From contig NZ_JAJFEQ010000012.1 in the NCBI RefSeq assembly GCF_020707265.1, forward strand, positions 62,001-126,000: a stretch of DNA of 64,000 nt, read 5' to 3'. Below are positions 19,676-29,056 of the stretch, piece after piece; position 1 is the first letter of the stretch; each line of letters starts with the position of its first letter. Under the pieces are notes generated by a model. The model worked only from the letters and a program-made list of their open reading frames with translations, did no database searches and was not told where the DNA came from. The stretch is from Massilia sp. IC2-477 (GTDB lineage: Bacteria; Pseudomonadota; Gammaproteobacteria; Burkholderiales; Burkholderiaceae_D). Both the position numbers and the translations under genes were made by a program.

Positions 19676-20410
19676 TCAGACGCCTTTCTTGGCGAGCTTG
19701 CCCGGCTCGACGCCGAGCTGCTTGAGCTTGCGGTACAGGTGGGTGCGTTCGAGGCCGGTCTTTTCGGCGACGCGCGTCATGCTGCCGCCTTCGCGGCCCA
19801 GGTGGTGTTCGAAATACATGCGCTCGAAGGCATCGCGCGCCTCGCGCAGCGGCAGGTCAAAGGACAGCGTGTAGCCGGTGCCCTCGCCTTGCGAAATCGC
19901 ATGCACCATGCGCGAGCCATTGCCCATTTGCTGGACCGGTGGCGCGTACATCGGAACGGCCGCGGCCTGCATGGATCCGGTCTCCGCCACCGGAACGCTC
20001 GCTGCGACCGGACGCGGCGGCGCCATCGGCGCACGCGCCACTTCCTGGGCCCGGGTCAGGCCCTGCTGCACGGCCTTGAGCAGCTTCTGCAGGGCGATCG
20101 GCTTCTCGAGGAAATTCAGGGCGCCGATGCGGGTCGCTTCGACGGCGGTATCGATCGTGGCATGCCCGGACATCATGATGACCGGCATGGTGAGCAGGCC
20201 GTCGCGCTGCCATTCCTTGAGCAGGGTGACGCCGTCGGTGTCCGGCATCCAGATATCGAGCAGCACCAGGTCGGGAGCGCCGGCGGCGCGCGCCTCGCGC
20301 GCCTGCTGCGCATTCTCCGCCAGGGTGATGGCATGGCCTTCGTCGCCCAGGATTTCCGAGAGTAACTCACGGATGCCCATTTCATCGTCAACTACGAGTA
20401 TGTTCGCCAT
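19676..20410 (-). CDS. response regulator, NtrX-like, lacking the AAA+ domain
   Basis: This 244-residue protein has a receiver domain (residues 1-120) with DD at 8-9, the phosphoacceptor D52 in LLDIWMPD and the conserved Lys in LEKPI. A Pro/Ala-rich linker (about 125-170) leads to a C-terminal Fis-type helix-turn-helix (MTRVAEKTGLERTHLYRKLKQLGV, given in parts as MTRVAEKTGLE and RTHLYRKLKQL). The helix-turn-helix closely resembles NtrX, but the sigma-54-interacting AAA+ ATPase module is absent, so it cannot activate sigma-54 promoters directly. The partner kinase gene ntrY lies 80 bases upstream. Confidence 0.9.
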   Translation of the reverse strand: MANILVVDDEMGIRELLSEILGDEGHAITLAENAQQAREARAAGAPDLVLLDIWMPDTDGVTLLKEWQRDGLLTMPVIMMSGHATIDTAVEATRIGALNFLEKPIALQKLLKAVQQGLTRAQEVARAPMAPPRPVAASVPVAETGSMQAAAVPMYAPPVQQMGNGSRMVHAISQGEGTGYTLSFDLPLREARDAFERMYFEHHLGREGGSMTRVAEKTGLERTHLYRKLKQLGVEPGKLAKKGV

Positions 20411-20490
20411 CTGTTTCGCCTTCCTGATCTCTTACCCGTCCAGTGCGCACCTGCTGCTTGCATTTACGCCAATGAGATTTTATAGGCCTA

Positions 20491-22806
20491 TTATATTTCG
20501 GCCAAGTTCGCCTCGGGAGCTAACTTTAACAGCAAAATGAATACTGACGCGCCACATCCGTCCGCCCGGTTCCCGATGTCGATCCGCCCCCCGTGTTCGT
20601 CGATGATCTTCTTGACCATCGGCAGGCCCAGGCCGGTGCCGCGGGCCTTTGAAGTCACGTAGGGTTCGAAGGCGCGCGCCAGGATGCGCGGCGAGAAACC
20701 GGGGCCATTGTCGGTGATCGCGAGGCGCACCGCGGTGCCGGCGGCGCCGTCCGCGCCTTCGTAGTGGATCGCCTCGGTGGTGACGTCCACTCGCGGGCTC
20801 GGCGCCTGCGGGCCGCGGTCGGCCAGCGCATCCTGGGCATTCTGCACCAGGTTGTGGATCACCTGGCGCAGCTGGGTCGGGTCGCCCATCACTTTCGGCA
20901 GGTCGGGCGCCAGCACGGCGTGGATGACGTCCGAGGCGTCCCCGGTCAGGTACAGCTGCAGGATCTCGTCGATCAGGGCGTTCAAGTCGAGCGGCTCGAG
21001 CACCGCCGGCGGGGTGCGCGCGTAGTCGCGGAAGTCGTCCACCATGCGCTTCATGGCGTCGACCTGGTTGACGATGGTGCTGGTGCTTTTCTTCAGCAGC
21101 TCCGCTTCGTGGGGCGGCAGGCTGCCTTCCAGTTTCATCTGCAGGCGTTCGGCCGACAGCTGGATCGGGGTCAGCGGGTTCTTGATCTCGTGCGCCAGGC
21201 GGCGCGCCACCTCGCCCCAGGCCACCGAGCGCTGGGCCGAGATCACGTCCGAGATATCGTCGAACACCACGATGAAGCCGCTGCCGGTGCCGACCGGCAG
21301 GCGCGAGCCGCGCGCCAGCAGCGTGATGTCGTGGTCTTGCTCGTCGCCGCTGCCGCGGCGCGGGATCTCGATCTGCTGCTGCCAGTGGGCGCGCCGGCGC
21401 CGGTCGCCGCCGGCCGCGCTCTGGGCGCTCTGGGCCGAGATCGCGCGCGTCACGCAGTTGTAGAAGGTCTCCAGGCCGGGGATGCTGGCCAGCGGACCGG
21501 CCAGCGCACCCGGTTCGACCTGCAGGATGCGGTAGGCGGCATCGTTCGAGTTCACCACCCGGCCCTCGGCATCCAGCACCAGCACGCCGGCCGACATGTT
21601 GGCCAGCACCGACTCCAGGTGGGCCTTGGCGTTCTGCAGGGCCATGCGGTTACGCTCGACCGCACTCCTGGCCTCGAACAGCTGGCCGGTCATGGCGTTG
21701 AAGGAGCGCGTCAGGGTGCCCAGTTCGTCGTTGGTCTCGACCGTCGGGCGCGGCGACAGGTCGCCCTCGGCCACGGCCTGGGTACCCTCGGCCAGCACCA
21801 GCAGCGGCTGCGCCAGGTTACCGGCCATGAGGAAGGCGCTGCCGATCGCGCCGAAGATCGCCAGCAGCAGGGTCAGGGTCAGGGTCCCGCCGTACATCTT
21901 GCGCAGGCCGCGCCGGGCCTGGTCGCGCGCGCGGTATTCCTCGGAGGCGCTGCGCAGCACCACCGCATTGGACGCCAGGTTGACCGGTACCGCCTGCAGC
22001 AGCTGCAGGTAGCGTGCTTCCATGCCGGCAGCCTCGGGCACTGCCAACACCACGCGCAGGCGCAGTCCGGTCGCCGCGTCCAGCCCGTTCTGGGTTTCGT
22101 CCTCGCCGCTGACTTCGCGCTTGACCGTGCCTTCCGGGCGCGCATAGCCGCCTGGAAGCGCGGCCGATTTGAGCATGTTGGGGGTCGGGCGGTCCAGCTC
22201 GAGGTTGGCGTTGCGGTCCTGGGCGCTCGACGCCAGCACCGTGCCGTCGGCCGCAAGCAGCATGGCGCTTTGCAGGCCGCTGACGTCGTTGACAAGGCCG
22301 GTCAGGACGCCCTGTACCATCACCGCGTCCTGGCCGGCCAGGGTGGCGGCCGCGGTCTGGCCGGTGGCGCCCAGTTCGGCCACGGCCTCGTCGAGTGCGG
22401 CGCGGCCGAGGTTCAGGCCGGATTCGAGCGCGGCCTCGATCTTGACGTCGAACCAGCTGTCGATCGAGTGCGAGACGAACTGCACCGACACCATGAAGAT
22501 CACCAGCCCCGGCAGGATGCCGATGCCGGCGAACAGCAGCACCAGCCTGGCCACCAGGCGCGAGCCGAACTTGCCTGCCTTGTAGCGTGAATACAGGCGC
22601 GCCAGCGCGACGATCACGAGGACCAGGAGCAGTACCGCCATGCCGGCGTTTACGCCCAGCAGCCAGGTGTAATAGCGGCCGAAGAAGCCCGAGTTCTCGG
22701 AGGCCGAGGCAAGCAGGAACAGCAGGATCGAGACGATGGCGCCGCCCACCACCAGGGCATAGCGCAAGGCCTGGTTGACCGATTTGCCGACCGATTTAGC
22801 GCGCAT
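20491..22806 (-). CDS. NtrY-like sensor histidine kinase
   Basis: This 771-residue membrane kinase has two N-terminal membrane segments (about 15-35 and 45-68), a third near 85-110, a periplasmic sensor region to about 310, and a fourth membrane segment. HAMP (AQPLLVLAEGTQAVAEGDL), a PAS-like domain (about 400-520) and a histidine kinase module follow. The H-box is RLAHEIKNPLTPIQLSAERL; the N, G1 and G2 boxes are NLVQNAQDAL, DNGPGF and GTGLGLPMVKK. This is the NtrY layout; the family responds to nitrogen, redox or envelope cues depending on species. It is followed by the NtrX-like regulator and preceded by a DUF4390 gene. Confidence 0.93.
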   Translation of the reverse strand: MRAKSVGKSVNQALRYALVVGGAIVSILLFLLASASENSGFFGRYYTWLLGVNAGMAVLLLVLVIVALARLYSRYKAGKFGSRLVARLVLLFAGIGILPGLVIFMVSVQFVSHSIDSWFDVKIEAALESGLNLGRAALDEAVAELGATGQTAAATLAGQDAVMVQGVLTGLVNDVSGLQSAMLLAADGTVLASSAQDRNANLELDRPTPNMLKSAALPGGYARPEGTVKREVSGEDETQNGLDAATGLRLRVVLAVPEAAGMEARYLQLLQAVPVNLASNAVVLRSASEEYRARDQARRGLRKMYGGTLTLTLLLAIFGAIGSAFLMAGNLAQPLLVLAEGTQAVAEGDLSPRPTVETNDELGTLTRSFNAMTGQLFEARSAVERNRMALQNAKAHLESVLANMSAGVLVLDAEGRVVNSNDAAYRILQVEPGALAGPLASIPGLETFYNCVTRAISAQSAQSAAGGDRRRRAHWQQQIEIPRRGSGDEQDHDITLLARGSRLPVGTGSGFIVVFDDISDVISAQRSVAWGEVARRLAHEIKNPLTPIQLSAERLQMKLEGSLPPHEAELLKKSTSTIVNQVDAMKRMVDDFRDYARTPPAVLEPLDLNALIDEILQLYLTGDASDVIHAVLAPDLPKVMGDPTQLRQVIHNLVQNAQDALADRGPQAPSPRVDVTTEAIHYEGADGAAGTAVRLAITDNGPGFSPRILARAFEPYVTSKARGTGLGLPMVKKIIDEHGGRIDIGNRADGCGASVFILLLKLAPEANLAEI

Positions 22807-22811
22807 GCGCC

Positions 22812-23375
22812 TTACTCCGCACGGTAGGTGAAGGTCTTCCGGTTCGAGGCCAGGCGCCAGCTCGAGTCGTTGATGGCATTGACCTGCAGGGGCTTGGACA
22901 GGAAGTCGCGGTCCATGAACATGCGCAGCGAGACTTCATAGGTCTCGCCGCGCTTGAGCGCGTCCCTGGGTGCGATCAGCCAGCGCGCCGGGCGCCGGAT
23001 CAGCGACAGGGCGTCGTCGAGGGTATTGAAGGGCTGGGGCACGCTGCCGCCGATGGCGACGATGTACTGGCGCGTGAGCACGTCGTAGGAGATGCCGATG
23101 GTGCGCTTGGACAGCACCGCCTTCTCGTCGCGCCACCACCAGCGTGGGCGCGTCATTTCGATCTCGGTGGTGAAGTGCAGCTTGACGCCGTTCTGCACCG
23201 CGTCCTGGAGCTCGTGGTTCAGGTCGAATGCAAAGGCGGTATTGAGGCGATAGCCCTCTTCGCTGGACTGGATTTCTGCTTTGGTGATGTCGATGACGTC
23301 GGCCGCCCGTGCCTGCGCGCACGCGAAGACCAGCAGCAGCTGGCAAGCGAGTATGCAGAAAAATCGTAACGTCAC
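22812..23375 (-). CDS. DUF4390 domain protein, exported
   Basis: This 187-residue protein has a signal peptide (FFCILACQLLLVFACAQARAA) and the DUF4390 core with RPRWWWRDEKAV and RQYIVAIGG. The family is regularly encoded between rsmB and ntrY in beta-proteobacteria, as here: it ends 5 bases before ntrY. That constant linkage suggests a periplasmic part of the NtrYX pathway, which is inference. The biochemical function is unknown. Confidence 0.85.
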   Translation of the reverse strand: MTLRFFCILACQLLLVFACAQARAADVIDITKAEIQSSEEGYRLNTAFAFDLNHELQDAVQNGVKLHFTTEIEMTRPRWWWRDEKAVLSKRTIGISYDVLTRQYIVAIGGSVPQPFNTLDDALSLIRRPARWLIAPRDALKRGETYEVSLRMFMDRDFLSKPLQVNAINDSSWRLASNRKTFTYRAE

Positions 23376-23430
23376 GGGTGAGCCGGAGCCTTATCTGTAG
23401 CCGAAGCCTTTTATTGTGTCGGGAAGACCA

Positions 23431-24966
23431 TTACGCCGCTTTTTTCTGGAACAGGGCGTAAAACAAGCCGTCATGATCCTGCCCGGCACCGCTGGCTGGC
23501 AGCAGCTGGCCCGGCGCGTCGAGGCGGATGGCATCATGGCGCGCCGCGAAAGCGGCAGCCTGTGCCTCCGATTCCTGGGGCCAGAGCGAACATGTCACAA
23601 ACAACAATTTACCATTGGGCAGCAACATCTGCCAAAGATTGTCGAGTATTTTGGTAGAAAGTGTTGCAAGTTGGAGCGTGTCCGACTTGCGGCGCAACCA
23701 GCGGATGTCCGGGTGGCGGCGCACGATGCCGGAGGCCGTGCACGGCACGTCGGCCAGGATGCGATCGAAGGGCCGGCCATCCCACCAGCCGGTCTCCTGG
23801 GCCTCGGCCGCGACCAGCTTCGCCTCCAGGCCGAGGCGGCCCAGGTTGTCGCCCACCCGCGCCAGGCGCTGGGGGTCGGCGTCCACCGAGGTCAGGTCGA
23901 CGTCGGCCGTCTCGAGGATGTGGCCGCTCTTGCCGCCCGGCGCGGCGCAGGCGTCGAGCACGCGCATGCCGTCCGCCAGGTCGAGCAGCGGCGCCGCCAG
24001 CTGGGCGCCGGCGTCCTGCACCGAGACCACGCCCTCGTGGAAGCCCGGGATCTGGCTGACGTTGACGGCTTGGGCCAGGCGCACCGCGCCCGGGCCCACC
24101 TGTTCGGCCGCGAAGCCGGCCTCCTGCAGGGTCTTGAGGTAGGTTTCGACGTCCGTACGCCGGCGGTTCACGCGCAGGGTCAGCGGCGGATGCACGTTGC
24201 CGGCCGCGAGGATCGATTCCCACGCCTCCGGATAGGCGGCGCGGGTGCTGTCGATCCACCATTGTGGATAGTTCCAGCGCGCCAGCGGCTGCCGGACGGC
24301 CTCGGCCACCAGCGCTTCGCGCTCGCGCAGGAAGCGGCGCAGCACGGCATTGACCATGGCCTTGGCGTGGGCGAAATCGGGATGGCTGGCGGCCGCATTG
24401 ACGGCCTGGTCGACCACGGTGAAGGCTTCGTACGGCGCAGCCGACCCCTCGGGCGGATCGAGCAGCGCCAGCGCCGCGCACAACAGGCCGCCCAGCATCG
24501 GCGGCTCCGGCGCCTTGCTCGTCATCAGGCCGAGCAGGGTCTCGCTGCGGCCCAGCTGGCGCATGCTGCGGTAGGCGATGTCCTGGATCGCGCCGCGCGC
24601 CTGGGGCGTGGCCTCGTAGGCGCTGAACACGGCGCTCAGGGCCTGCGGCAGCGCGCTGCCGGCGCGCACCCGCGCCACCGCATTGGCCGCGCCCAGCAGG
24701 CTCAGGGCCAGCGAGTCGGACTTCAGGTCGGGACGGTAGTCGCGCTGCGGCGCCACCTTCACTTCATGGCTCTGGCGCAGCGGCGCGTGCTCACGGCGCG
24801 GTGCAGCCGCGGCGCGCTCGGGCGAAGGACGGTAGACCGGCTTCTGGCTGCCAGCCTCGCTTGCACCCTGCCCCGGTTTGGCCGCCGGGCGCGCCGTCTT
24901 CTCCGCCGTCGTGCGGGCGGGCCTGGCTTTGGGTTTCAGGGTGAGCGTCGGGCGCTTGTCGGTCAT
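23431..24966 (-). CDS. rsmB: 16S rRNA (cytosine967-C5)-methyltransferase
   Basis: The product is 511 residues from ATG 24966. A Lys/Pro/Ala-rich extension of about 80 residues precedes a NusB-like RNA-binding domain (about 85-215) and the Rossmann methyltransferase domain (about 300-511). The S-adenosylmethionine motif is VLDACAAPGGKSGHI. The catalytic cysteines lie in DVPCTASGIVRRHPD and VTCSLWPQESE. It methylates C967 of 16S rRNA. In Burkholderiales it heads the rsmB / DUF4390 / ntrY / ntrX group, as seen here. It is divergent from argS. Confidence 0.97.
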   Translation of the reverse strand: MTDKRPTLTLKPKARPARTTAEKTARPAAKPGQGASEAGSQKPVYRPSPERAAAAPRREHAPLRQSHEVKVAPQRDYRPDLKSDSLALSLLGAANAVARVRAGSALPQALSAVFSAYEATPQARGAIQDIAYRSMRQLGRSETLLGLMTSKAPEPPMLGGLLCAALALLDPPEGSAAPYEAFTVVDQAVNAAASHPDFAHAKAMVNAVLRRFLREREALVAEAVRQPLARWNYPQWWIDSTRAAYPEAWESILAAGNVHPPLTLRVNRRRTDVETYLKTLQEAGFAAEQVGPGAVRLAQAVNVSQIPGFHEGVVSVQDAGAQLAAPLLDLADGMRVLDACAAPGGKSGHILETADVDLTSVDADPQRLARVGDNLGRLGLEAKLVAAEAQETGWWDGRPFDRILADVPCTASGIVRRHPDIRWLRRKSDTLQLATLSTKILDNLWQMLLPNGKLLFVTCSLWPQESEAQAAAFAARHDAIRLDAPGQLLPASGAGQDHDGLFYALFQKKAA

Positions 24967-25047
24967 GGCAGGGTCGATACGGTGAAAATGGCGCCCATTG
25001 TAACGGCTAAGGCTTTGGCGCCGCTTAAGCTTGCCGATGCGAAGAGT

Positions 25048-25074
25048 TTGCGCAGTGCGCCAAACCAGTATAAT
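25048..25074 (+). promoter_or_regulatory. probable sigma-70 promoter of argS
   Basis: A perfect TATAAT (25069-25074) has TTGCGC 15 bases upstream (25048-25053); shifting by one to TTTGCG gives a 16-base spacer. It lies 54 bases before the argS start in the divergent gap with rsmB. Confidence 0.5.
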
Positions 25075-25128
25075 GGTTACTGATTGCCTGCCCGCAGGCC
25101 CTCCATTTTTTATCAGATCGACATCCCC

Positions 25129-26883
25129 ATGCTCGCCCAACAAAAACAACAGATCGTTGCCCTGTTCCAGGCTGCCCTCGCGCCGATCGTCGCCGGCACC
25201 GACCTCGCCCCCACGCTTCAACAGCTGAACATTGTCCTGGAGCGCCCGCGCGACCCGAGCCACGGCGACATCGCCTGCAACATTGCGATGCAGCTGGCCA
25301 AGCCGCTCAAGACCAACCCGCGCGAACTGGCCACCCGCCTGGTCGCGGCCCTGCTGGCCGAACCCGGCGCTGCCGGCCTGGTCGAGTCGGCTGACGTGGC
25401 CGGCCCCGGCTTCATCAACCTGCGCGTGGCCGCAGGCGCCAAGCAGTCGGTCGTGCGCACCGTGCTCGAGCAGGGGTCGGCATTCGGCCGCGGCACTTCC
25501 GGCCAGGGCCACCACGCGATCATCGAATTCGTCTCGGCCAACCCGACCGGTCCGCTGCACGTCGGCCACGGCCGCCAGGCCGCACTGGGCGACGCGCTTT
25601 CGTCCCTGTTCGAAGCCCAGGGTCACGACGTCACCCGCGAGTTCTACTACAACGACGCGGGCGTGCAGATCGCCACCCTGGCGACCTCGGTGCAGGCGCG
25701 CGCACGCGGCTTCAAGCCGGGCGACGCCGAGTGGCCCGAGTCGGCCTACAACGGCGACTACATCGCCGAGATCGCCGCCGACTTCCTGGCCAGGAAGACC
25801 GTCTCCGCCAGCGACGGCCAGCCTGCCACCGGTTCGGGCATTGTGGAGGACATCGAATCAATCCGCCGCTTCGCCGTGACCTACCTGCGCAACGAGCAGG
25901 ACCAGGACCTGCAGGCCTTCGGCGTCAAGTTCGACAACTACTACCTCGAGTCCTCGCTGTACGCGGACGGCAAGGTCGAGCAGGCCGTGCAGGCCCTGGT
26001 CGACGCCGGCGTCACCTACGAGCAGGAAGGCGCGCTGTGGCTCAAGACCACCGACTACGGCGACGACAAGGACCGCGTGATGCGCAAGTCCGACGGCGGC
26101 TACACGTATTTCGTGCCGGACGTCGCTTACCACATGCAGAAGTTCCGCCGCGGCTTCGACCAGGCCATCAACGTACAGGGCAGCGACCACCACGGCACCA
26201 TCGCGCGCGTGCGCGCCGGCCTGCAGGCGGTGAACATCGGCATCCCGAAGGGCTATCCGGACTACGTGCTGCACAAGATGGTCACCGTCATGAAGAACGG
26301 CGAAGAGGTCAAGATCTCCAAGCGCGCCGGCTCCTACGTCACGGTGCGCGACCTGATCGAATGGTCGGGCAACGGCGACATCACGCGCGGCCGCGACGCG
26401 GTGCGTTTCTTCCTCATCTCGCGCAAGGCCGACACCGAATTCGTGTTCGACGTCGACGTCGCCCTCAAGACCTCGGACGAGAACCCGGTGTACTACGTGC
26501 AGTACGCCCATGCCCGCATCTGCTCGGCGCTCGCCAACTGGGGCGGCGACGAGGCGCAACTGGTCAAGGCCGACCTGTCGCTGCTGGTCGAGCCGCACGA
26601 AGCCGGCCTGCTGGCCAAGCTGTCCGCCTATCCGGAAATGCTGGAGCGCGCCAAGCTGGAACTGAGCCCGCACCATGTCGCCTTCTACCTGCGCGAGCTG
26701 GCCGGCGAACTGCACAGCTACTACTTCGCGCACAAGTGGCTGCTGGACGACAACGAGCCCCTGAAGCTGGCGCGCCTGGCCCTGGCCCTGGCCACTCGCC
26801 AGGTGCTGCGCAACGGCCTGGCCCTGATCGGCGTGTCCGCGCCGACCAAGATGGAACGCGCTCCCACGGAACCACAAGAGTAA
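25129..26883 (+). CDS. argS: arginyl-tRNA synthetase
   Basis: This 584-residue class I synthetase has the N-terminal arginyl-specific Add-1 domain (about 1-110), the HIGH-type signature in NPTGPLHVGHGRQAALGD (about 138-155) and a KMSKS-equivalent region (VKISKRAGSYV, about 395). The C-terminal DALR anticodon-binding domain contains YVQYAHARICSAL. It charges tRNA-Arg. The start MLAQQKQQ at 25129 was preferred over an upstream in-frame start that lies close to the -10 box. A SPOR-domain gene follows after 7 bases. Confidence 0.98.
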   Translation: MLAQQKQQIVALFQAALAPIVAGTDLAPTLQQLNIVLERPRDPSHGDIACNIAMQLAKPLKTNPRELATRLVAALLAEPGAAGLVESADVAGPGFINLRVAAGAKQSVVRTVLEQGSAFGRGTSGQGHHAIIEFVSANPTGPLHVGHGRQAALGDALSSLFEAQGHDVTREFYYNDAGVQIATLATSVQARARGFKPGDAEWPESAYNGDYIAEIAADFLARKTVSASDGQPATGSGIVEDIESIRRFAVTYLRNEQDQDLQAFGVKFDNYYLESSLYADGKVEQAVQALVDAGVTYEQEGALWLKTTDYGDDKDRVMRKSDGGYTYFVPDVAYHMQKFRRGFDQAINVQGSDHHGTIARVRAGLQAVNIGIPKGYPDYVLHKMVTVMKNGEEVKISKRAGSYVTVRDLIEWSGNGDITRGRDAVRFFLISRKADTEFVFDVDVALKTSDENPVYYVQYAHARICSALANWGGDEAQLVKADLSLLVEPHEAGLLAKLSAYPEMLERAKLELSPHHVAFYLRELAGELHSYYFAHKWLLDDNEPLKLARLALALATRQVLRNGLALIGVSAPTKMERAPTEPQE

Positions 26884-26890
26884 TCGCAAC

Positions 26891-27571
26891 ATGACCGCCA
26901 TTCGTACTTTCTCCCCGCTGCGCCAGCGCGGCAGCACCCTGACCGGCATCATCATCGGCCTGATCATCGGCCTGGGAATCGCGGTGGCGGTCGCGCTCGT
27001 GATCACCAAGGGCCAGTCGCCCTTCACCGACCGCTCGACCAAGATGGGTCGCCCGGCCGACCTCGAGCCGAGCCAGGCGAACGATCCGAACAAGCCGCTG
27101 TACGGCAACCGCGACGCCGCGCGCGAAGCGAACCGCGAGATCGCGGAGCGCGCCACCAAGCCCGCACCTGCCCCCACCGCGGCAGCGCCGGCCGCCGAGG
27201 CCGATCCGCTGGGCCAGGCCATCGCCGGCATGCAGACCCCGCCGGCCGCCGCCCCCGCCACTCCTGCCGCCACCGCACCGGCCGCGGCGCCTGCGGCTGC
27301 TCCTGCAACCGCCGCGGCACCCGCTGGCAGCGACGGCTACATCTACTACCTGCAGGCCGGCGCCTTCCGCGAGATGTCCGACGCCGAGAACACCCGCGCC
27401 AAGCTGGCCCTGCTCGGCTTCGAAGCGGCAATCAGCGACCGCAGCACCGACAGCGGCGTGCTGCACCGCGTCCGCGTGGGCCCGTACAACGCACCGGAAG
27501 CCATGAACAAGGCGCGCGCCAAGCTGCTCGACAGCGGGATCGACGTCGCCATCGTCCGCAACCAGCGCTGA
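26891..27571 (+). CDS. SPOR-domain inner-membrane protein (FtsN-like)
   Basis: This 226-residue protein has a short cytoplasmic N-terminus and one membrane segment (about 17-39, GIIIGLIIGLGIAVAVALVI). A long Ala/Pro-rich linker (about 95-150) leads to a C-terminal SPOR domain (YYLQAGAFREMSDAENTRAKL, given as YLQAGAF and DAENTRAKLAL). SPOR domains bind denuded glycan strands at the septum, so a role in cell division is likely. It lies directly behind argS and before dsbA, an arrangement common in beta-proteobacteria. Confidence 0.88.
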   Translation: MTAIRTFSPLRQRGSTLTGIIIGLIIGLGIAVAVALVITKGQSPFTDRSTKMGRPADLEPSQANDPNKPLYGNRDAAREANREIAERATKPAPAPTAAAPAAEADPLGQAIAGMQTPPAAAPATPAATAPAAAPAAAPATAAAPAGSDGYIYYLQAGAFREMSDAENTRAKLALLGFEAAISDRSTDSGVLHRVRVGPYNAPEAMNKARAKLLDSGIDVAIVRNQR

Positions 27572-27596
27572 TTCATTCCATCTCCCGAGGAACCGC

Positions 27597-28259
27597 ATGA
27601 ACCCGCTTCGCCGCCTGCTGCTTTCCGCCGTCCTGCTCGCCGCATCCAGCCTGGCCCTGGCTTCGCCCACCGCCCCGAAGGAAGGCGCCGAATACCAGGC
27701 CTTGCCGGAAGCCCAGCCGACCGACAGCGGCCGCAAGGTCGAAGTCATCGAGTTCTTCGCGTATTACTGCCCGCACTGCTACGCCTTCGAACCGCTGCTG
27801 GCCGACTGGGTAAAGAAACAGGGCGACAACATCGTGTTCCGCCGCGTGCACGTGCCGCGCGGGCAGCAGGTGGCGCCGCAGCAGCGCCTGTTCTTCACGC
27901 TCGAGTCGCTCGGCCTGCTCGATCAGTACCACGGCAAGGTCTTCAATGCGATGCACGTCGACCGCCTGCCGCTGGCGCTGGACGAGCAGGTGTTCGACTG
28001 GGCCAGCCGCGCCGGCATCGACCGCGCCCGCTTCATTGACACCTACCGCTCCTTCGGCGTGCAGGCCAAGGTGCGCCGCGCCCAGGCGATGATGGAAGCC
28101 TACCGCGTCACCCACTGGCCGATGATCGCGATCGACGGCCGCTTCCTGACCTCGCCCGGCATGGTGGACGAAGCGGGCACGCCCGGCCAGGCCGCGCTGC
28201 CCGGCACACTGCAGGTGATGGACCAGCTGGTGGCGCGCGCGAAAGCAGACAAGAAGTGA
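27597..28259 (+). CDS. dsbA: thiol:disulfide interchange protein DsbA
   Basis: This 220-residue periplasmic oxidoreductase has a signal peptide (ending LALAS) and the redox motif CPHC (about 58-61) in FFAYYCPHCYAFEP. A thioredoxin fold with helical insert follows, and the cis-proline loop reads VTHWPMIAIDG; the usual residue before the cis-Pro is Val/Thr, here Trp. It introduces disulfides into exported proteins. Its stop overlaps the next start by four bases (GTGA). Confidence 0.94.
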   Translation: MNPLRRLLLSAVLLAASSLALASPTAPKEGAEYQALPEAQPTDSGRKVEVIEFFAYYCPHCYAFEPLLADWVKKQGDNIVFRRVHVPRGQQVAPQQRLFFTLESLGLLDQYHGKVFNAMHVDRLPLALDEQVFDWASRAGIDRARFIDTYRSFGVQAKVRRAQAMMEAYRVTHWPMIAIDGRFLTSPGMVDEAGTPGQAALPGTLQVMDQLVARAKADKK

Positions 28260-29056
28260 ACTTGGGCCGCGCGGACCGGGTGTTCATCACCGGCGCCTCG
28301 AGCGGCATCGGCGCGGCGCTGGCGCGCGAATACGCGGCGCGCGGCGCTTCCCTCGGCCTGCTGGCGCGGCGCCGCCCCCTGCTCGAAGAACTGGCCGCCA
28401 GCCTCCCCCACCCCGAACGTCACCGCATCTATGCGGCCGACGTGACCGACAGCGAGGCAGTGGCAAATGCCGCGGCCGACTTCATCGCGGCAAACGGCGG
28501 CGCCGACATCGTCATCGCCTGCGCCGGCATCTCGCACGGCACGCTCACCGAGCGCGCCGCCGACCTGGCGGTCTTCGACGCAGTGTTTGCCACCAATGTC
28601 AACGCCACGGTCGCCACCTTCGCCCCGTTCGTCGCGGCCATGAAGCAGCAGCAGGGCCCGCGCCGCCTGGTCGGGATCGGCAGCGTGGCCGGGATTCGCG
28701 GCATGCGTGGCGCCGGCGCCTACTGCGCCTCGAAAGCCGCGGTGCACAGCTACTGCGAATCGCTGCGCCTGGAGCTGCGCGCATCCGGCATCAAGGTGGT
28801 GACCATCGCCCCCGGCTACATCGATACCCCCATGACCCGCAACAACCGGTTTCCCATGCCTTTCCTGATGCCTGCCGAGCGCTTCGCGGCGCGGGCGGTC
28901 GAGGTGATCGCGCGCGGCAGCAGCTATCGCGTGCTGCCCTGGCAGATGGGCGTCGTCGCCAGGCTGCTGCGCCTGCTGCCCAACGCCCTGTTCGACTTTG
29001 CATTCTCGCGTGCTCCTACCAAGCAAAGGATCGACCAACAGCGGGGGGAAGCATGA
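28256..29056 (+). CDS. short-chain dehydrogenase/reductase
   Basis: This 266-residue classical SDR starts at a GTG that overlaps the dsbA stop. The NAD(P)-binding TGASSGIGAALA motif (about 14-25), CAG near 92, the catalytic Ser in GIGSVAGIRG and the YCASK active-site pair (about 161-165) are all present. The C-terminal hydrophobic stretch (LLRLLPNALFDFAF) suggests membrane association. The substrate is unknown. Its stop overlaps the birA start by four bases (ATGA). Confidence 0.9.
   Translation: MNLGRADRVFITGASSGIGAALAREYAARGASLGLLARRRPLLEELAASLPHPERHRIYAADVTDSEAVANAAADFIAANGGADIVIACAGISHGTLTERAADLAVFDAVFATNVNATVATFAPFVAAMKQQQGPRRLVGIGSVAGIRGMRGAGAYCASKAAVHSYCESLRLELRASGIKVVTIAPGYIDTPMTRNNRFPMPFLMPAERFAARAVEVIARGSSYRVLPWQMGVVARLLRLLPNALFDFAFSRAPTKQRIDQQRGEA

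Noticed and set aside
20482..20491. ATAGGCCTAT palindrome at the end of ntrY
   Set aside because: It is a 10-bp self-complementary sequence with no loop, no T-run and no partner, so chance is sufficient.
25086..25099. GCCTGC / GCAGGC dyad in the argS leader as an attenuator
   Set aside because: The arms leave only two loop bases and no alternative structure or leader peptide is visible.
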